Below are positions 34,451 through 42,618 of a DNA stretch of 64,000 nucleotides, in pieces; within the stretch, counting starts at the first letter, position 1; the number at the start of each line of letters is the position of its first letter. The position numbers and the translations under genes were made by a program. The notes below the pieces were generated by a model that saw nothing but the letters and a program-made list of their open reading frames with translations, was not told where the DNA came from and searched no databases. Source of the DNA: a bacterium (GTDB lineage: Bacteria > Patescibacteriota > Saccharimonadia > Saccharimonadales > UBA4665); assembly GCA_021783725.1 (NCBI GenBank), contig JAJXTN010000005.1, forward strand, positions 1 through 64,000, read 5' to 3'.

Positions 34451-34921
34451 TTATCGCATATTCATCGAATAGGTGATAGCGGCGGCTAGGGCGTCGGCGC
34501 AGTCGTCGGGTCTGGGGATTTCTTTGAGTTGCAAGATAACTCGAACCATTTCCTGAATTTGCGATTTTTCGGCCCGACCATAGCCAGTTAAAGCTTGCTT
34601 GATCTGCAGGGGAGTGTACTCGAAAATATCTAAGCCGGCTTGTTTACCAGCTAGCAAAACCACACCCCGAGCTTGAGCCACCGTCATCGCTGTCGTGACA
34701 TTCTGGGCAAAGAACAATTTCTCGACTGACATTATCTCTGGTTTGGTTTCGGCAATGATGTCAGTTAACTCTTCAAAAATGGTTTGCAATCGCACAGCGT
34801 CATCTTCCTTTGCCGGCGTCCGTATCACGCCAGCGTCAACCAAATGGGCCTTCCCCTTGGCGTATTCAATAATCCCAAAACCCATTATCCCAGTCCCCGG
34901 ATCAATCCCAATAATCCTCAT
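34451..34921 (-). CDS. ruvC: Crossover junction endodeoxyribonuclease RuvC
   Basis: 156-residue RNase H-fold resolvase. Acidic catalytic residues are visible: Asp7 in GIDPGTGIMGFG, Glu in SVEKLFFAQN, and Asp residues in RPDDCADALAAAI. The YTPLQIKQALTGYGRAEKSQI substrate helix is intact. Its start overlaps the stop of the upstream nudix gene by 4 nt. It should act with RuvAB, but the RAYT now intervenes before ruvA. Confidence 0.96.
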   Translation of the reverse strand: MRIIGIDPGTGIMGFGIIEYAKGKAHLVDAGVIRTPAKEDDAVRLQTIFEELTDIIAETKPEIMSVEKLFFAQNVTTAMTVAQARGVVLLAGKQAGLDIFEYTPLQIKQALTGYGRAEKSQIQEMVRVILQLKEIPRPDDCADALAAAITYSMNMR

Positions 34922-35418
34922 TGTTTTTCCTGAGCTTTACTAATCAAGGGTCGCCAATCATAACTAGATCCTAAGCGACCATCTGCCAATACAATATCGG
35001 TGTCGTTCAATGCAACCCATTCGGGGAATTTCGACAATACTTTTTCATCTTCTGTAAAGCCTGAGTCACTAAGTTCACCTTCTATATAATCACATGCGTA
35101 ATACAGCAGGATTGATTGTACGAAAGCACCATCACCAGTCATTGGTAATTTGAAAAAATTAGACGCACAAACTAGTAATTTTGGATTGCCGACAGTCAGC
35201 CCAGTCTCCTCTTTAACTTCACGAATAACAGCTTGTTCTGGCGTTTCTCCGAGTTCAATTCCTCCTCCTGGAAGATCGATACCATTCTGCTGAGGAGATA
35301 CTAATAATTTGTTATCTTTTAGAACAATTGCATAGGCAGAGGGTCGCCATCTTAAATCTGTTGAATCAACATCGTGATAATCTCCATCAATATCGATACA
35401 TTTAACTATCGGCATCAA
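34918..35418 (-). CDS. NUDIX hydrolase
   Basis: 166 residues with the Nudix box GGGIELGETPEQAVIREVKEETG preceded by NGIDLP. The N-terminal extension IDGDYHDVDSTDLRWRPSAYAIVL is typical of CPR nudix proteins. Substrate unknown. It overlaps yebC by 4 nt at its start and ruvC by 4 nt at its end, so it lies inside the comEC-yebC-nudix-ruvC operon. ATG at 35418 or 35415 both possible. Confidence 0.85.
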   Translation of the reverse strand: MMPIVKCIDIDGDYHDVDSTDLRWRPSAYAIVLKDNKLLVSPQQNGIDLPGGGIELGETPEQAVIREVKEETGLTVGNPKLLVCASNFFKLPMTGDGAFVQSILLYYACDYIEGELSDSGFTEDEKVLSKFPEWVALNDTDIVLADGRLGSSYDWRPLISKAQEKQ

Positions 35419-36140
35419 GCGTCCTCGGGGAGGTCGATGTCGAAGTTGACGTGGGTGTTGACGACATCATCTAGGTCATCAAGCGCTTCCATGACACGCA
35501 TGATTTTGCCAGCCGTTTCGGCGTCGGTGATATCAATTGTGGTATTAGGTACATAGGTAAGTTCGGCTTCGGTGACTTCCAGCCCGGCATTCGATAGGGC
35601 AGTGCGCACTTTGGCAAGATCTTTAGGGTCAGTATAGATTATCGAATCACCTTCCTCTTCTTGGACGTCTTCCGCGCCAGCTTCCAGCGCCTGCATCAAC
35701 ACATCATCACCAGTGGCCGACACTCGAATCATACCTTTATGATCGAATTGAAAAGCCACGGCGCCTTTTTCGGCGATGTTGCCGCCATGTTTGGAAAACG
35801 CCAATTTCACTTCCGGATAGGTACGATTGATATTATCAGTAGCACATTCGACCAATATGGCCGTACCTCCAGGTCCATAGCCTTCATACATGACTTCGTG
35901 CAATTGAGCGGCATCTTTATCCTTAATTCGATCGATGGCCCGTTGAATATTAGCGGCTGGCATATTGGCGGCCTTGGCCTTATCCATCGCCAAGCGAAGC
36001 GAAAAATTAGTTTCTGGGTCAACTCCATTCCGAGCGGCAATCGCTATGGCATTACCCAATCGAGTGAACACCACTCCACGAGCCGCATCCTTAGCGCCCT
36101 TTTGACGTTTAATGGTTGACCATTTGCTGTGTCCGCTCAA
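35415..36140 (-). CDS. yebC: YebC/PmpR-family protein
   Basis: 241 residues with the signature MSGHSKWSTIKRQKGAKDAARG start and the EGYGPGGTAILVECATDNINRT central motif. Members act as DNA-binding regulators and, more recently, as translation factors that help ribosomes through proline stretches. Often adjacent to ruvC in bacteria, as here. ATGA overlap with comEC upstream. Confidence 0.95.
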   Translation of the reverse strand: MSGHSKWSTIKRQKGAKDAARGVVFTRLGNAIAIAARNGVDPETNFSLRLAMDKAKAANMPAANIQRAIDRIKDKDAAQLHEVMYEGYGPGGTAILVECATDNINRTYPEVKLAFSKHGGNIAEKGAVAFQFDHKGMIRVSATGDDVLMQALEAGAEDVQEEEGDSIIYTDPKDLAKVRTALSNAGLEVTEAELTYVPNTTIDITDAETAGKIMRVMEALDDLDDVVNTHVNFDIDLPEDA

Positions 36141-37621
36141 GCCGGTAGCTCCTTCGATTTTATACGTTTTCTATCTGTTATATTACCACTATTAGTTAAT
36201 TTTGTCTTGGCCATTAAACTAAACGTCACAATTATCACGACTACATATAGGCCAATCATTTTGCCAGCCGACAGACTTAACTTCTGCAGGAAGCTGTGAG
36301 GAATCTTCGAAAGCAGGTGAGCGATATCCAACATATAGGTAAGAATGATGTTAGCCGGCCAAGCTAACCACCCAGCTCCAGCAGTCGATAACATGCCGCC
36401 CAAACCGGCAACCACACTCAGCAACATTGCCAACGGCACTAGCGCCACGACCATGACGTTGGCCGGCAAACCAACTAAAGACATTTGCCCAAAAGTGTAG
36501 AGCACGTAGGGTAGAGTCATAATCTCCGCACAAAAACTCTCGATAGCCACCATCACCAAGACCATATTCTGCCATGCTGGGTGTACCCGACTGACTAGCA
36601 GTGGAGCCAATACCAAAACACCGAAAAATGCCAAAAAACTCAAAAACCAACTGGCATCGCCCCAAACGTAAAACGGATTAGCCCAAGCGGTTATAGCGGC
36701 GGCTATCAGGATTAGATTCAACGGCTTGATTCGCCGACCATAATACCCTGCCGCAATACTTAACGTGCTAACTATTGCCGCTCGAACTATCGAGGCGCTA
36801 GCACCAGCCATCAACAGAAACACCGCCATCAAACCAAACGACATATATGTCTTCAGCCGTTTCGAGCGCTTGCCCGCCAGCCGTTGGCTAGCTCCCAGCA
36901 TGATGGTCAGATTATAACCAGATACAGCAATGATATGAGTTAAACCGACACTTAGTATATCCTGCTTGATATTGGCCGGCAGAGTAGTTCGCTGACCGAT
37001 CAACAAGCCCATGGCGAACGATGCCGACGGTTCAGGCAGAGCTGTCTGCATGCCAGCCGAAAATTTGCGCCGAACTTCAGCGATTATACTTGGCTGATGT
37101 TTAATAACTGTCATCTGGGCATAGCTCATCCGTCCCTGATAAGCACCTCGACTCGACATTAATTTGCCGGTAACCATCAATTCATCGCCTTGTAATACGG
37201 AATTGGTACCGAAGCCACTGATTTGAAGTTTGCCGACCAACCTGTGACCATCCGCCAAGCTCACTTGCCCACCATCAAAACTAAATTGCGACAAGCTACC
37301 ATAACCAGCGTCGTTCAAAGCCGTAACCTTCAAAGTCAATTTATGGCCATAGAGCGCTAAGTAAGCCTGTTTGTTGAGTGCGAATTCGGTTCCCCGATGC
37401 CAGCCAACTCCAGTCATAACTAATATCAAAACCATCAACGTTACTACTGAACGTTTTTTAAGTAGCCCGATTAATACTAATCCGCTCAACAAATACCAGT
37501 TACTAATCAACGAATAGCCGGCTATCGACAACCCGACGCCACCCAGCGTAGCTAGACAGGCCCAAAAAATAAGCGTCGTGCGACGAAATCGATAACTCCA
37601 TAAACGCTGCATGAGCGGCAT
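36137..37621 (-). CDS. comEC: ComEC/Rec2-family DNA uptake channel, without hydrolase domain
   Basis: 494 residues. Parts: N-terminal helices, an OB/DUF4131-like soluble region (about 85-180) and a polytopic competence domain with the hallmark THIIAVSGYNLTIMLG motif and about eight helices. The C-terminal metallo-beta-lactamase-like nuclease domain of full ComEC is absent. It should form the channel importing single-stranded DNA. Together with the type IV pilus and recA in this window it indicates natural competence, a trait often inferred for CPR bacteria. Confidence 0.9.
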   Translation of the reverse strand: MPLMQRLWSYRFRRTTLIFWACLATLGGVGLSIAGYSLISNWYLLSGLVLIGLLKKRSVVTLMVLILVMTGVGWHRGTEFALNKQAYLALYGHKLTLKVTALNDAGYGSLSQFSFDGGQVSLADGHRLVGKLQISGFGTNSVLQGDELMVTGKLMSSRGAYQGRMSYAQMTVIKHQPSIIAEVRRKFSAGMQTALPEPSASFAMGLLIGQRTTLPANIKQDILSVGLTHIIAVSGYNLTIMLGASQRLAGKRSKRLKTYMSFGLMAVFLLMAGASASIVRAAIVSTLSIAAGYYGRRIKPLNLILIAAAITAWANPFYVWGDASWFLSFLAFFGVLVLAPLLVSRVHPAWQNMVLVMVAIESFCAEIMTLPYVLYTFGQMSLVGLPANVMVVALVPLAMLLSVVAGLGGMLSTAGAGWLAWPANIILTYMLDIAHLLSKIPHSFLQKLSLSAGKMIGLYVVVIIVTFSLMAKTKLTNSGNITDRKRIKSKELPA

Positions 37622-37763
37622 TCTAACAAGCTAGTTTGGCTAAGTCTAAACAGTTAAGAATAGTTTAAGGATTATAAGCCAGCCAAATACCGTGGCAGAC
37701 ACTAATCAATAGATCAATGACCACTTAAGCTATGCCTCAGGTTATACTTGTATAAATATAGCT

Positions 37764-38798
37764 ATGAAAAATTACGTTGTCACAAGGGTCGAAAAACACC
37801 CCACCTATCATGTCTTATCTGTTCAGCCTCGTGACGAATCTGACCGAATAGATTTCTGGCCAGGTCAATATGCGGCAATTGCTTTCAAAAGTGGCTTGCG
37901 TCTGTCGCCAATGCGCAGTTTCTCAATCGTCAGCTCCCCACATGATGCTGAGCTACAATTCGCCATGCGGCGGCACGGTAAGTTCACCCGCAAAATCGCT
38001 CGGCTACAACCCGGTCACGATGTAAAAGTCCAAGGGCCCTTCGGTAATTTTGTTTTTGATCCAAGTGACAGCAACATCATCATGCTGGCCGCCGGTATCG
38101 GCATAACGCCATTCATGAGTATGCTTAGGCACGCAGTAAAATCTGGCATGACCACACCGATTACGCTAGTTTATGCAACCAGCAGTGCTGATGATATACC
38201 GTTTTACGATGAACTAATCGAACTGCAAGCTCAGAAAAAGAATTTACGAGTCATTTTTGTTGTCAAACAAGGCATCAGAGACCAAGTCAATAATATATAT
38301 GTCGGCCGAGTCGACGAGAACTTCCTGAACCGCTTAACCGGTCAGCGTTGGCGACCATTTACCTACTTTATATGTGGTCCCCTTGGCTTCACTAAATCCT
38401 TACAGAACGTCTTGATAAACAATGAGGTCGATCCGGAACGCATCATCACTGAATCGTTCAATCAATCGAGTTCGCACTTTTGGGGCCCAAGCAAAATGAG
38501 TATCCCTTCAATGACCTATCTAGTCACAGCTTTCACAATGCTGATTGGCATCGCTTTCATTATGGCCTTGGATCTCGTACGATTTATACCCAAGGCTCAG
38601 GCCGTCACCGCTACTAGCCAACCAGCTAACTCGACTTCATCGACCGTTCCGACGACCGACACCACGGCTAATTCGACGGCCTCTGCTACTGACCCAACCC
38701 AGAGCACTACCACCAACACCAACAATTCAACCGCCACTAACCAACCGTCACAAACCTACTATCAACAACCAATGACTTGCACTTCTAGAGGATGTTAA
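37764..38798 (+). CDS. FNR-like flavin reductase with C-terminal membrane anchor
   Basis: 344 residues. An FAD-binding FR-type domain (about 1-100; MRSFSIVSSP holds the flavin) and an NAD(P)-binding domain (about 105-235; AAGIGITPFMSML, ICGPLGF) are followed by one membrane helix (about 250-272). A Ser/Thr-rich tail of about 70 residues ends in Cys-Thr-Ser-Arg-Gly-Cys. The reductase faces the cytoplasm and the tail probably lies outside. TATAAA lies 7 nt before the ATG (leaderless). It heads an operon with apbE and a ferric-reductase-like gene, so electrons from NAD(P)H probably pass to the membrane partner (inference). Confidence 0.85.
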   Translation: MKNYVVTRVEKHPTYHVLSVQPRDESDRIDFWPGQYAAIAFKSGLRLSPMRSFSIVSSPHDAELQFAMRRHGKFTRKIARLQPGHDVKVQGPFGNFVFDPSDSNIIMLAAGIGITPFMSMLRHAVKSGMTTPITLVYATSSADDIPFYDELIELQAQKKNLRVIFVVKQGIRDQVNNIYVGRVDENFLNRLTGQRWRPFTYFICGPLGFTKSLQNVLINNEVDPERIITESFNQSSSHFWGPSKMSIPSMTYLVTAFTMLIGIAFIMALDLVRFIPKAQAVTATSQPANSTSSTVPTTDTTANSTASATDPTQSTTTNTNNSTATNQPSQTYYQQPMTCTSRGC

Positions 38799-39703
38799 GA
38801 TTCCAGCAACTCGGTAAGGCGCTAGGTTCAGATGTTGCATTAACGGTAATTGTTAAACACGAATCTGAAGTTGGGCCGATTTTCCAAACATTATGGGCCT
38901 TAATCACAAGTTTTGAGAAACGTTTCAGCCGATTTTTGCCGGACAGTGAGTTGTCTCATTTCAACCTAAATGCCGGACGGCCAACCCCCATATCCCGACA
39001 ATTTCATGAACTATTAATATCTGCTCAGAAATATTCGAACCAAACCGACGGATTATACAATCCATTCATCCTGCCTTCACTGCAACAAGCCGGTTATATA
39101 GGCTCCTGGCCCCAGCCCGATAACTATAATCAACGGTTAAATTATTCCAAACGTCAACTGTCTGATCATCAACAATTGGTCATCAAGCCCACCACCGCCC
39201 ACATCTCAGCCGCTAGCGCTTTAGATTTCGGGGGCATCGGCAAAGGCTATCTACTCGACGAACTGGCCGATTATTTAGAGAAATCCGGCTTTAATAATTA
39301 CTGGCTGTCTCTAGGTGGTGACATCATTTGTAACGGCCGAGATCATCAGGCTGAAGACTGGAAAATTGGTGTGGCTGACGCCCACGACGATAGCATTGCT
39401 TGTACGACGATCACCAATCATGGCCAGCGCTTGGGCGTGGCAACTTCCGGCACCACGATTCGCAAAGGCCAAGGCTGGCATCATATAATCGACCCCCGAA
39501 CTGGCCGGCCAGCAGAAACCGACGTTCTAACCGCTACCCTAGCCGCTCCATCAGCGACAACCGCCGATGTCTTTGCTAAATGCCTAGTCATATTGGGCTC
39601 AACTTCAATCGCCAAATTTCTAGAAACTACGGACTATTACGCAGTGGTTCAAACTGTGGCGCAATCCGGCAAACAAGCATTACAATATGGGAAGACTCCA
39701 TGA
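38792..39703 (+). CDS. apbE: FAD:protein FMN transferase ApbE
   Basis: 303 residues. Family motifs present: FEKRFSRFLPDSELSHFN, DGLYNPF, ALDFGGIGKGYLLDEL, LSLGGDI and the Mg/FAD-binding HHIIDPRTGRPA with TADVFAKCLVILG. It attaches FMN covalently to Thr/Ser in target proteins. No signal peptide or lipobox is seen, so it may work from the cytoplasmic side or use an unrecognised export route. No FMN-binding domain with the usual target motif is encoded nearby. Overlaps the genes on both sides. Confidence 0.93.
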   Translation: MLRFQQLGKALGSDVALTVIVKHESEVGPIFQTLWALITSFEKRFSRFLPDSELSHFNLNAGRPTPISRQFHELLISAQKYSNQTDGLYNPFILPSLQQAGYIGSWPQPDNYNQRLNYSKRQLSDHQQLVIKPTTAHISAASALDFGGIGKGYLLDELADYLEKSGFNNYWLSLGGDIICNGRDHQAEDWKIGVADAHDDSIACTTITNHGQRLGVATSGTTIRKGQGWHHIIDPRTGRPAETDVLTATLAAPSATTADVFAKCLVILGSTSIAKFLETTDYYAVVQTVAQSGKQALQYGKTP

Positions 39704-40341
39704 CCGCAGTTAATCTCATTTTGGCCGACAGCACTACTCGCATCATCACCCAGCGCGTAGTTTCGTCATGGGCTTGGTATATTATTCGCGCTGCTGGTTT
39801 CGTATCGGCCGCCTTGTTAATTGGACTAATGCTATCTGGTATCGGTCAAGTAACCGGCTTAACCTACCGCTTCCTCGAGCCAGTCAAAGCTTGGGCATTA
39901 CACAAAGCTATGGCTTTTGCGCTGGTGGCGGCCCTAATCCTACATATCGGCTTCTTATTGCTCGATCATTACGTACCGTTCAATGTTTTCCAAGTCACAA
40001 TTCCCTTCTTGTCGCACGTCAACAACGGATCGTCATTGCTCGGTATGGCCTTGGGCGGTTTAGCCGTCAGTTTTGGCATATTCGCCATGTATGGCGTCGT
40101 ATTATTAGTGGCTAGCTCTCTAAGCTTGATCGATAGCCATAAACATACTTGGCGCTGGTTACACTATTCCAGTTACGCAGTGGTTGTATTAGTCTTCTTG
40201 CACGCTTTGTACTCCGGCAGTGATTTGAAGTACGGAACTTTCCGAGCTGGCTTCATATTTCTATTCGGAATTGTGCTTTTAGGTATCCTAAGTCGGATTC
40301 GTCGCAGTGGTTCACTCAAAGACCACGACGACTCAGATTGA
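39700..40341 (+). CDS. Ferric-reductase-like heme transmembrane protein
   Basis: 213 residues from ATG 39700, which overlaps the apbE stop as ATGA. Five or six helices. Paired histidines spaced about one helix turn cycle apart (LHKAMAFALVAALILH and LHYSSYAVVVLVFLH) match the two-heme arrangement of the ferric reductase/YedZ/NOX superfamily. With the upstream FNR-like reductase it reconstitutes the two halves of a NOX/FRE enzyme on separate polypeptides. The terminal electron acceptor is unknown. Confidence 0.85.
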   Translation: MTAVNLILADSTTRIITQRVVSSWAWYIIRAAGFVSAALLIGLMLSGIGQVTGLTYRFLEPVKAWALHKAMAFALVAALILHIGFLLLDHYVPFNVFQVTIPFLSHVNNGSSLLGMALGGLAVSFGIFAMYGVVLLVASSLSLIDSHKHTWRWLHYSSYAVVVLVFLHALYSGSDLKYGTFRAGFIFLFGIVLLGILSRIRRSGSLKDHDDSD

Positions 40342-40424
40342 CATTTTGGCCAAAATACGGATAATGTAAGGAGTTATTTCCACTTTTAAATATGGAAAAA
40401 TTAGAAATGCTTACACCTCTAAGC

Positions 40425-40500
40425 GTTTCGGAAATCGTTAGATTTTCGCCCAATTTTGCAATCTAAGGAGCCACAGGCGACTGAATGCAAAATTTAGAGG
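40425..40500 (+). repeat. Hairpin element upstream of tRNA-Lys (shared with tRNA-Met)
   Basis: A 9-bp stem AATTTTGCA (40452-40460)/TGCAAAATT (40486-40494) encloses a loop with AAGGAGC and CGACTG, preceded by GTTTCGGAAAT and followed by AGGAGC. The element before tRNA-Met has the same order and loop motifs with a completely different but still complementary stem. The rest of 40342-40533 contains no gene; a hairpin near 40504-40527 adjoins the tRNA. Confidence 0.75.
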
Positions 40501-40533
40501 AGCCCGGCCGTCTAGCAGACAGCCGGACGACGC

Positions 40534-40609
40534 GGGCCCATAGCTCAGCTGGTAGAGCAGAGGACTTTTAATCCTCGTGTCGCGGGTTCGAGTCCCGCTG
40601 GGCCCTCCA
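40534..40609 (+). tRNA. tRNA-Lys (anticodon TTT)
   Basis: Acceptor GGGCCCA/TGGGCCC, anticodon stem AGGAC region around loop CTTTTAA, T-arm GCGGG-TTCGAGT-CCCGC, encoded CCA 40607-40609. Discriminator is T (U73), unusual for bacterial tRNA-Lys, which normally has A73. Confidence 0.95.
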
Positions 40610-40647
40610 ATAAAATTACCTCAGCTTGTCTGGGGTATTTTTATTGG
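40607..40647 (+). terminator. tRNA-Lys terminator overlapping CCA
   Basis: CCAATAAAA pairs with TTTTTATTGG around TACC/GGTA, including the encoded CCA in the stem. Confidence 0.85.
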
Positions 40648-41018
40648 ATGTTCGGCGAGCTTGGACTCGCGACACGACGTGTCGAGGGTGAGAATTGCCA
40701 GTGGCAATTCGCAAGGCAATCTTCCGATACAAGCTATGCTTGTAGTCGTGAAGTTGCGGGGTCGCCAAAGGTGACCGAGTCCCGCTGGGCCCTCCAATAG
40801 AAAACACCCACCTCGCCGTGGGTGTTTTCTATTGAACGCCTAGCGCGCTTGAGCCGGCGACAGAGATTTTGCTAAGCAAAATATCATAGTCGCGGGTTCG
40901 GCACAGCGCCAGCTCTCGCAGAAGCTAGCTTCGAGAAAGCTGACGCGCAGAAGGACGGAGTCCGCTGTCCCGCTGAACATCCAACAAAATCACCTCAGCT
41001 CATCTGGGGTAATTTTAT
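40648..41018 (+). repeat. tRNA-Lys 3'-half palindromic array, two further units
   Basis: Unit A: antisense tRNA 3' half (40648-40677), hairpin with TTGCCAGTGGCAA core (40692-40710), hairpin at 40728-40746, sense T-arm whose loop is replaced by a GGTC/GACC hairpin (40752-40776), and the tRNA 3' end (40777-40799). Unit B: perfect 17-bp terminator (40795-40834), antisense half (40835-40862), hairpin ATTTTGC/GCAAAAT (40866-40882), sense T-arm (40888-40900), 66-nt insert (40901-40966), degenerate 3' end (40967-40985) and a third terminator-like hairpin to 41018. No gene lies in 40610-41061. Confidence 0.9.
40795..40834 (+). terminator. Second terminator in the tRNA-Lys array
   Basis: Perfect 17-bp stem with loop CTCGCC, following a tRNA-Lys 3'-end copy. 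Its outer bases again pair with the CCA-like end of that copy. Confidence 0.85.
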
Positions 41019-41061
41019 AGAATTAGTCGGTTATTTGAATGTTGTTATATCATGGGGTGAC

Positions 41062-41544
41062 ATGAAAGCGCCGCTCAAACTGGCTAGTTTGTTATTTCTG
41101 GTCGATGACCACCGGATTCTTTTAGCTATGAAAAAGCGGGGGTTTGGAGCTGGGCTATGGAATGGTGTAGGTGGTAAACCTGAAGACGAAGAGTCTATCG
41201 ACCAGACAGCGATTCGCGAATGCCAAGAAGAAATCGGCGTCACTCCCCTGTCGACGAAGCAAGTTGCGGTGCTCGATTTCTTCTTCCCAAACGATAAATC
41301 GAGTTGGGATCAACAAGTAATTGTATATATCTGCACTGAATGGCAAGCCGAACCAAAAGAAACTGAGGAGATGAGGCCCGAATGGTTCAACCTTACTGCT
41401 ATTCCCTACGACCAAATGTGGAAAGATGATATCTACTGGTTACCCAAAGTTCTAGAAGGCCACTTTGTACAAGCCAAGTTTGGCTTTGACGATAACGATA
41501 ACGTCATCAGTCACCAAATAGAGACATTACTCTCTCCAACCTAG
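41062..41544 (+). CDS. NUDIX hydrolase, MTH1/8-oxo-dGTPase-like
   Basis: About 160 residues from ATG 41062, which has GGGGTG upstream. The Nudix box GVGGKPEDEESIDQTAIRECQEEIGV and preceding MKKRGFGAGLWN match the MTH1/MutT-like branch that hydrolyses oxidised purine nucleotides. The SSW-x-QQVIVYICTEW strand and MRPEWFNLTAIPYDQMW are also family features. A TTG at 41035 would lengthen the protein but is not supported by homology. Confidence 0.87.
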   Translation: MKAPLKLASLLFLVDDHRILLAMKKRGFGAGLWNGVGGKPEDEESIDQTAIRECQEEIGVTPLSTKQVAVLDFFFPNDKSSWDQQVIVYICTEWQAEPKETEEMRPEWFNLTAIPYDQMWKDDIYWLPKVLEGHFVQAKFGFDDNDNVISHQIETLLSPT

Positions 41545-41558
41545 CGGAAAGTTAACTA

Positions 41559-41870
41559 CTAGAAAGTTGCGCTTTGACTGGTCAGTAAGCTGCTGTCACT
41601 ACTATTAGCCGTTGATGGATCATTCTGGTTTAGCTCGTTAAGCGCAGCATCGAGATCGGCAGTCGAATTAATCTGAGGTGCTGAGCTAACATTAGTAGCT
41701 ATTGGTGACTGAGTAGCCGCAACGGCTGGCGCAGTAGCTGTGCTAGCGGTAGTCGACGTATTCTGACGGCTATAGACTGAGTAACCGATGAAACCTAAAG
41801 CGGCGACAACAGCGACCACGATCGCCAATTCAACGACCGAAAAGCCTGAATGATTATTGCGTAAAGTCAT
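41559..41870 (-). CDS. Small pilin-like protein
   Basis: 103 residues from ATG 41870. NNHSGFSVVELAIVVAVVAALGFIG is a canonical prepilin signal with Glu5. The mature part is short, Ala/Ser/Thr/Asn-rich and probably disordered, with no globular domain. It starts 1 nt after the upstream secreted protein gene. It may be an accessory pilin-like anchor rather than a structural pilin. Confidence 0.78.
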   Translation of the reverse strand: MTLRNNHSGFSVVELAIVVAVVAALGFIGYSVYSRQNTSTTASTATAPAVAATQSPIATNVSSAPQINSTADLDAALNELNQNDPSTANSSDSSLLTSQSATF

Positions 41871-41871
41871 T

Positions 41872-42516
41872 TTAGTTGCCTCCCGTTGTCTTGTTAGTGG
41901 TGGTTGTAGTTGTAGAAGTTGTTGAAGTAGTGGTACTTTGAACTGATTTAACGCCAACGATTAAATTCTTAACGGCTGTGCGGTAATCTTGGAGGGCTGA
42001 TATTTCTAACTTAAGACTGTTTTTGAATGAGCTAACCATTCCCTTAGGGTCGGTACCATCACATTTGAATGTCACACTGGTTGCTTTAATCGTATCGACT
42101 GCTGTTTGAGCGGACGTATGTTGAGCGTTAACATCAGCAACTAATGCATCGTAATTACTGAGGGTTTTACCCTTTGTAGTATAGAAAGTTTCAGTACGAG
42201 TAGCGATAGTCGTGAACAAATCAAGTTGTTTTTGGCCGCGATCAGCGATTCTTGCCATAATGTTGGTCACGACTTTTTCGCGGTTCTGACAAACTTTTAG
42301 TTTGGCGTCGGCCAATCTAGTTTGAGCCTGAGTTTTGGCCTGCTCCTGCGCGGTAGTGCCATTGGTGGCTGGCGTAGTTTGGGAGTCAACAGTTACTGGT
42401 GTTGTCTGAGCATTAGCTCGAGCGTTAGAGCTCATCGCCAATGTCGGGACGGCCACTAAAGCCACTGCGCCGAAGGTGGCTAAAAAGAGCCCTGGTTTCA
42501 CGAATAATTTACTCAT
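41872..42516 (-). CDS. Secreted helical protein, unknown function
   Basis: About 214 residues from ATG 42516 (MSKLFVKPG), with a signal peptide ending near ARANAQ. The mature protein is mostly helical, with two cysteines (KVCQNRE and FKCDG) and a Thr/Ser homopolymer-like tail. No family recognised. Cotranscribed with the pilin-like gene, suggesting a surface complex. A longer upstream frame lacks a plausible start. Confidence 0.72.
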   Translation of the reverse strand: MSKLFVKPGLFLATFGAVALVAVPTLAMSSNARANAQTTPVTVDSQTTPATNGTTAQEQAKTQAQTRLADAKLKVCQNREKVVTNIMARIADRGQKQLDLFTTIATRTETFYTTKGKTLSNYDALVADVNAQHTSAQTAVDTIKATSVTFKCDGTDPKGMVSSFKNSLKLEISALQDYRTAVKNLIVGVKSVQSTTTSTTSTTTTTTNKTTGGN

Positions 42517-42618
42517 TGATGAGATTCTTCCTTTGATTAAGTTATTACCTCTATCATTAAGCTTATGCCTTACGGTGAACAAGGTCAATAGTCTGATAAA
42601 TCGTTGTAAATAATATAA

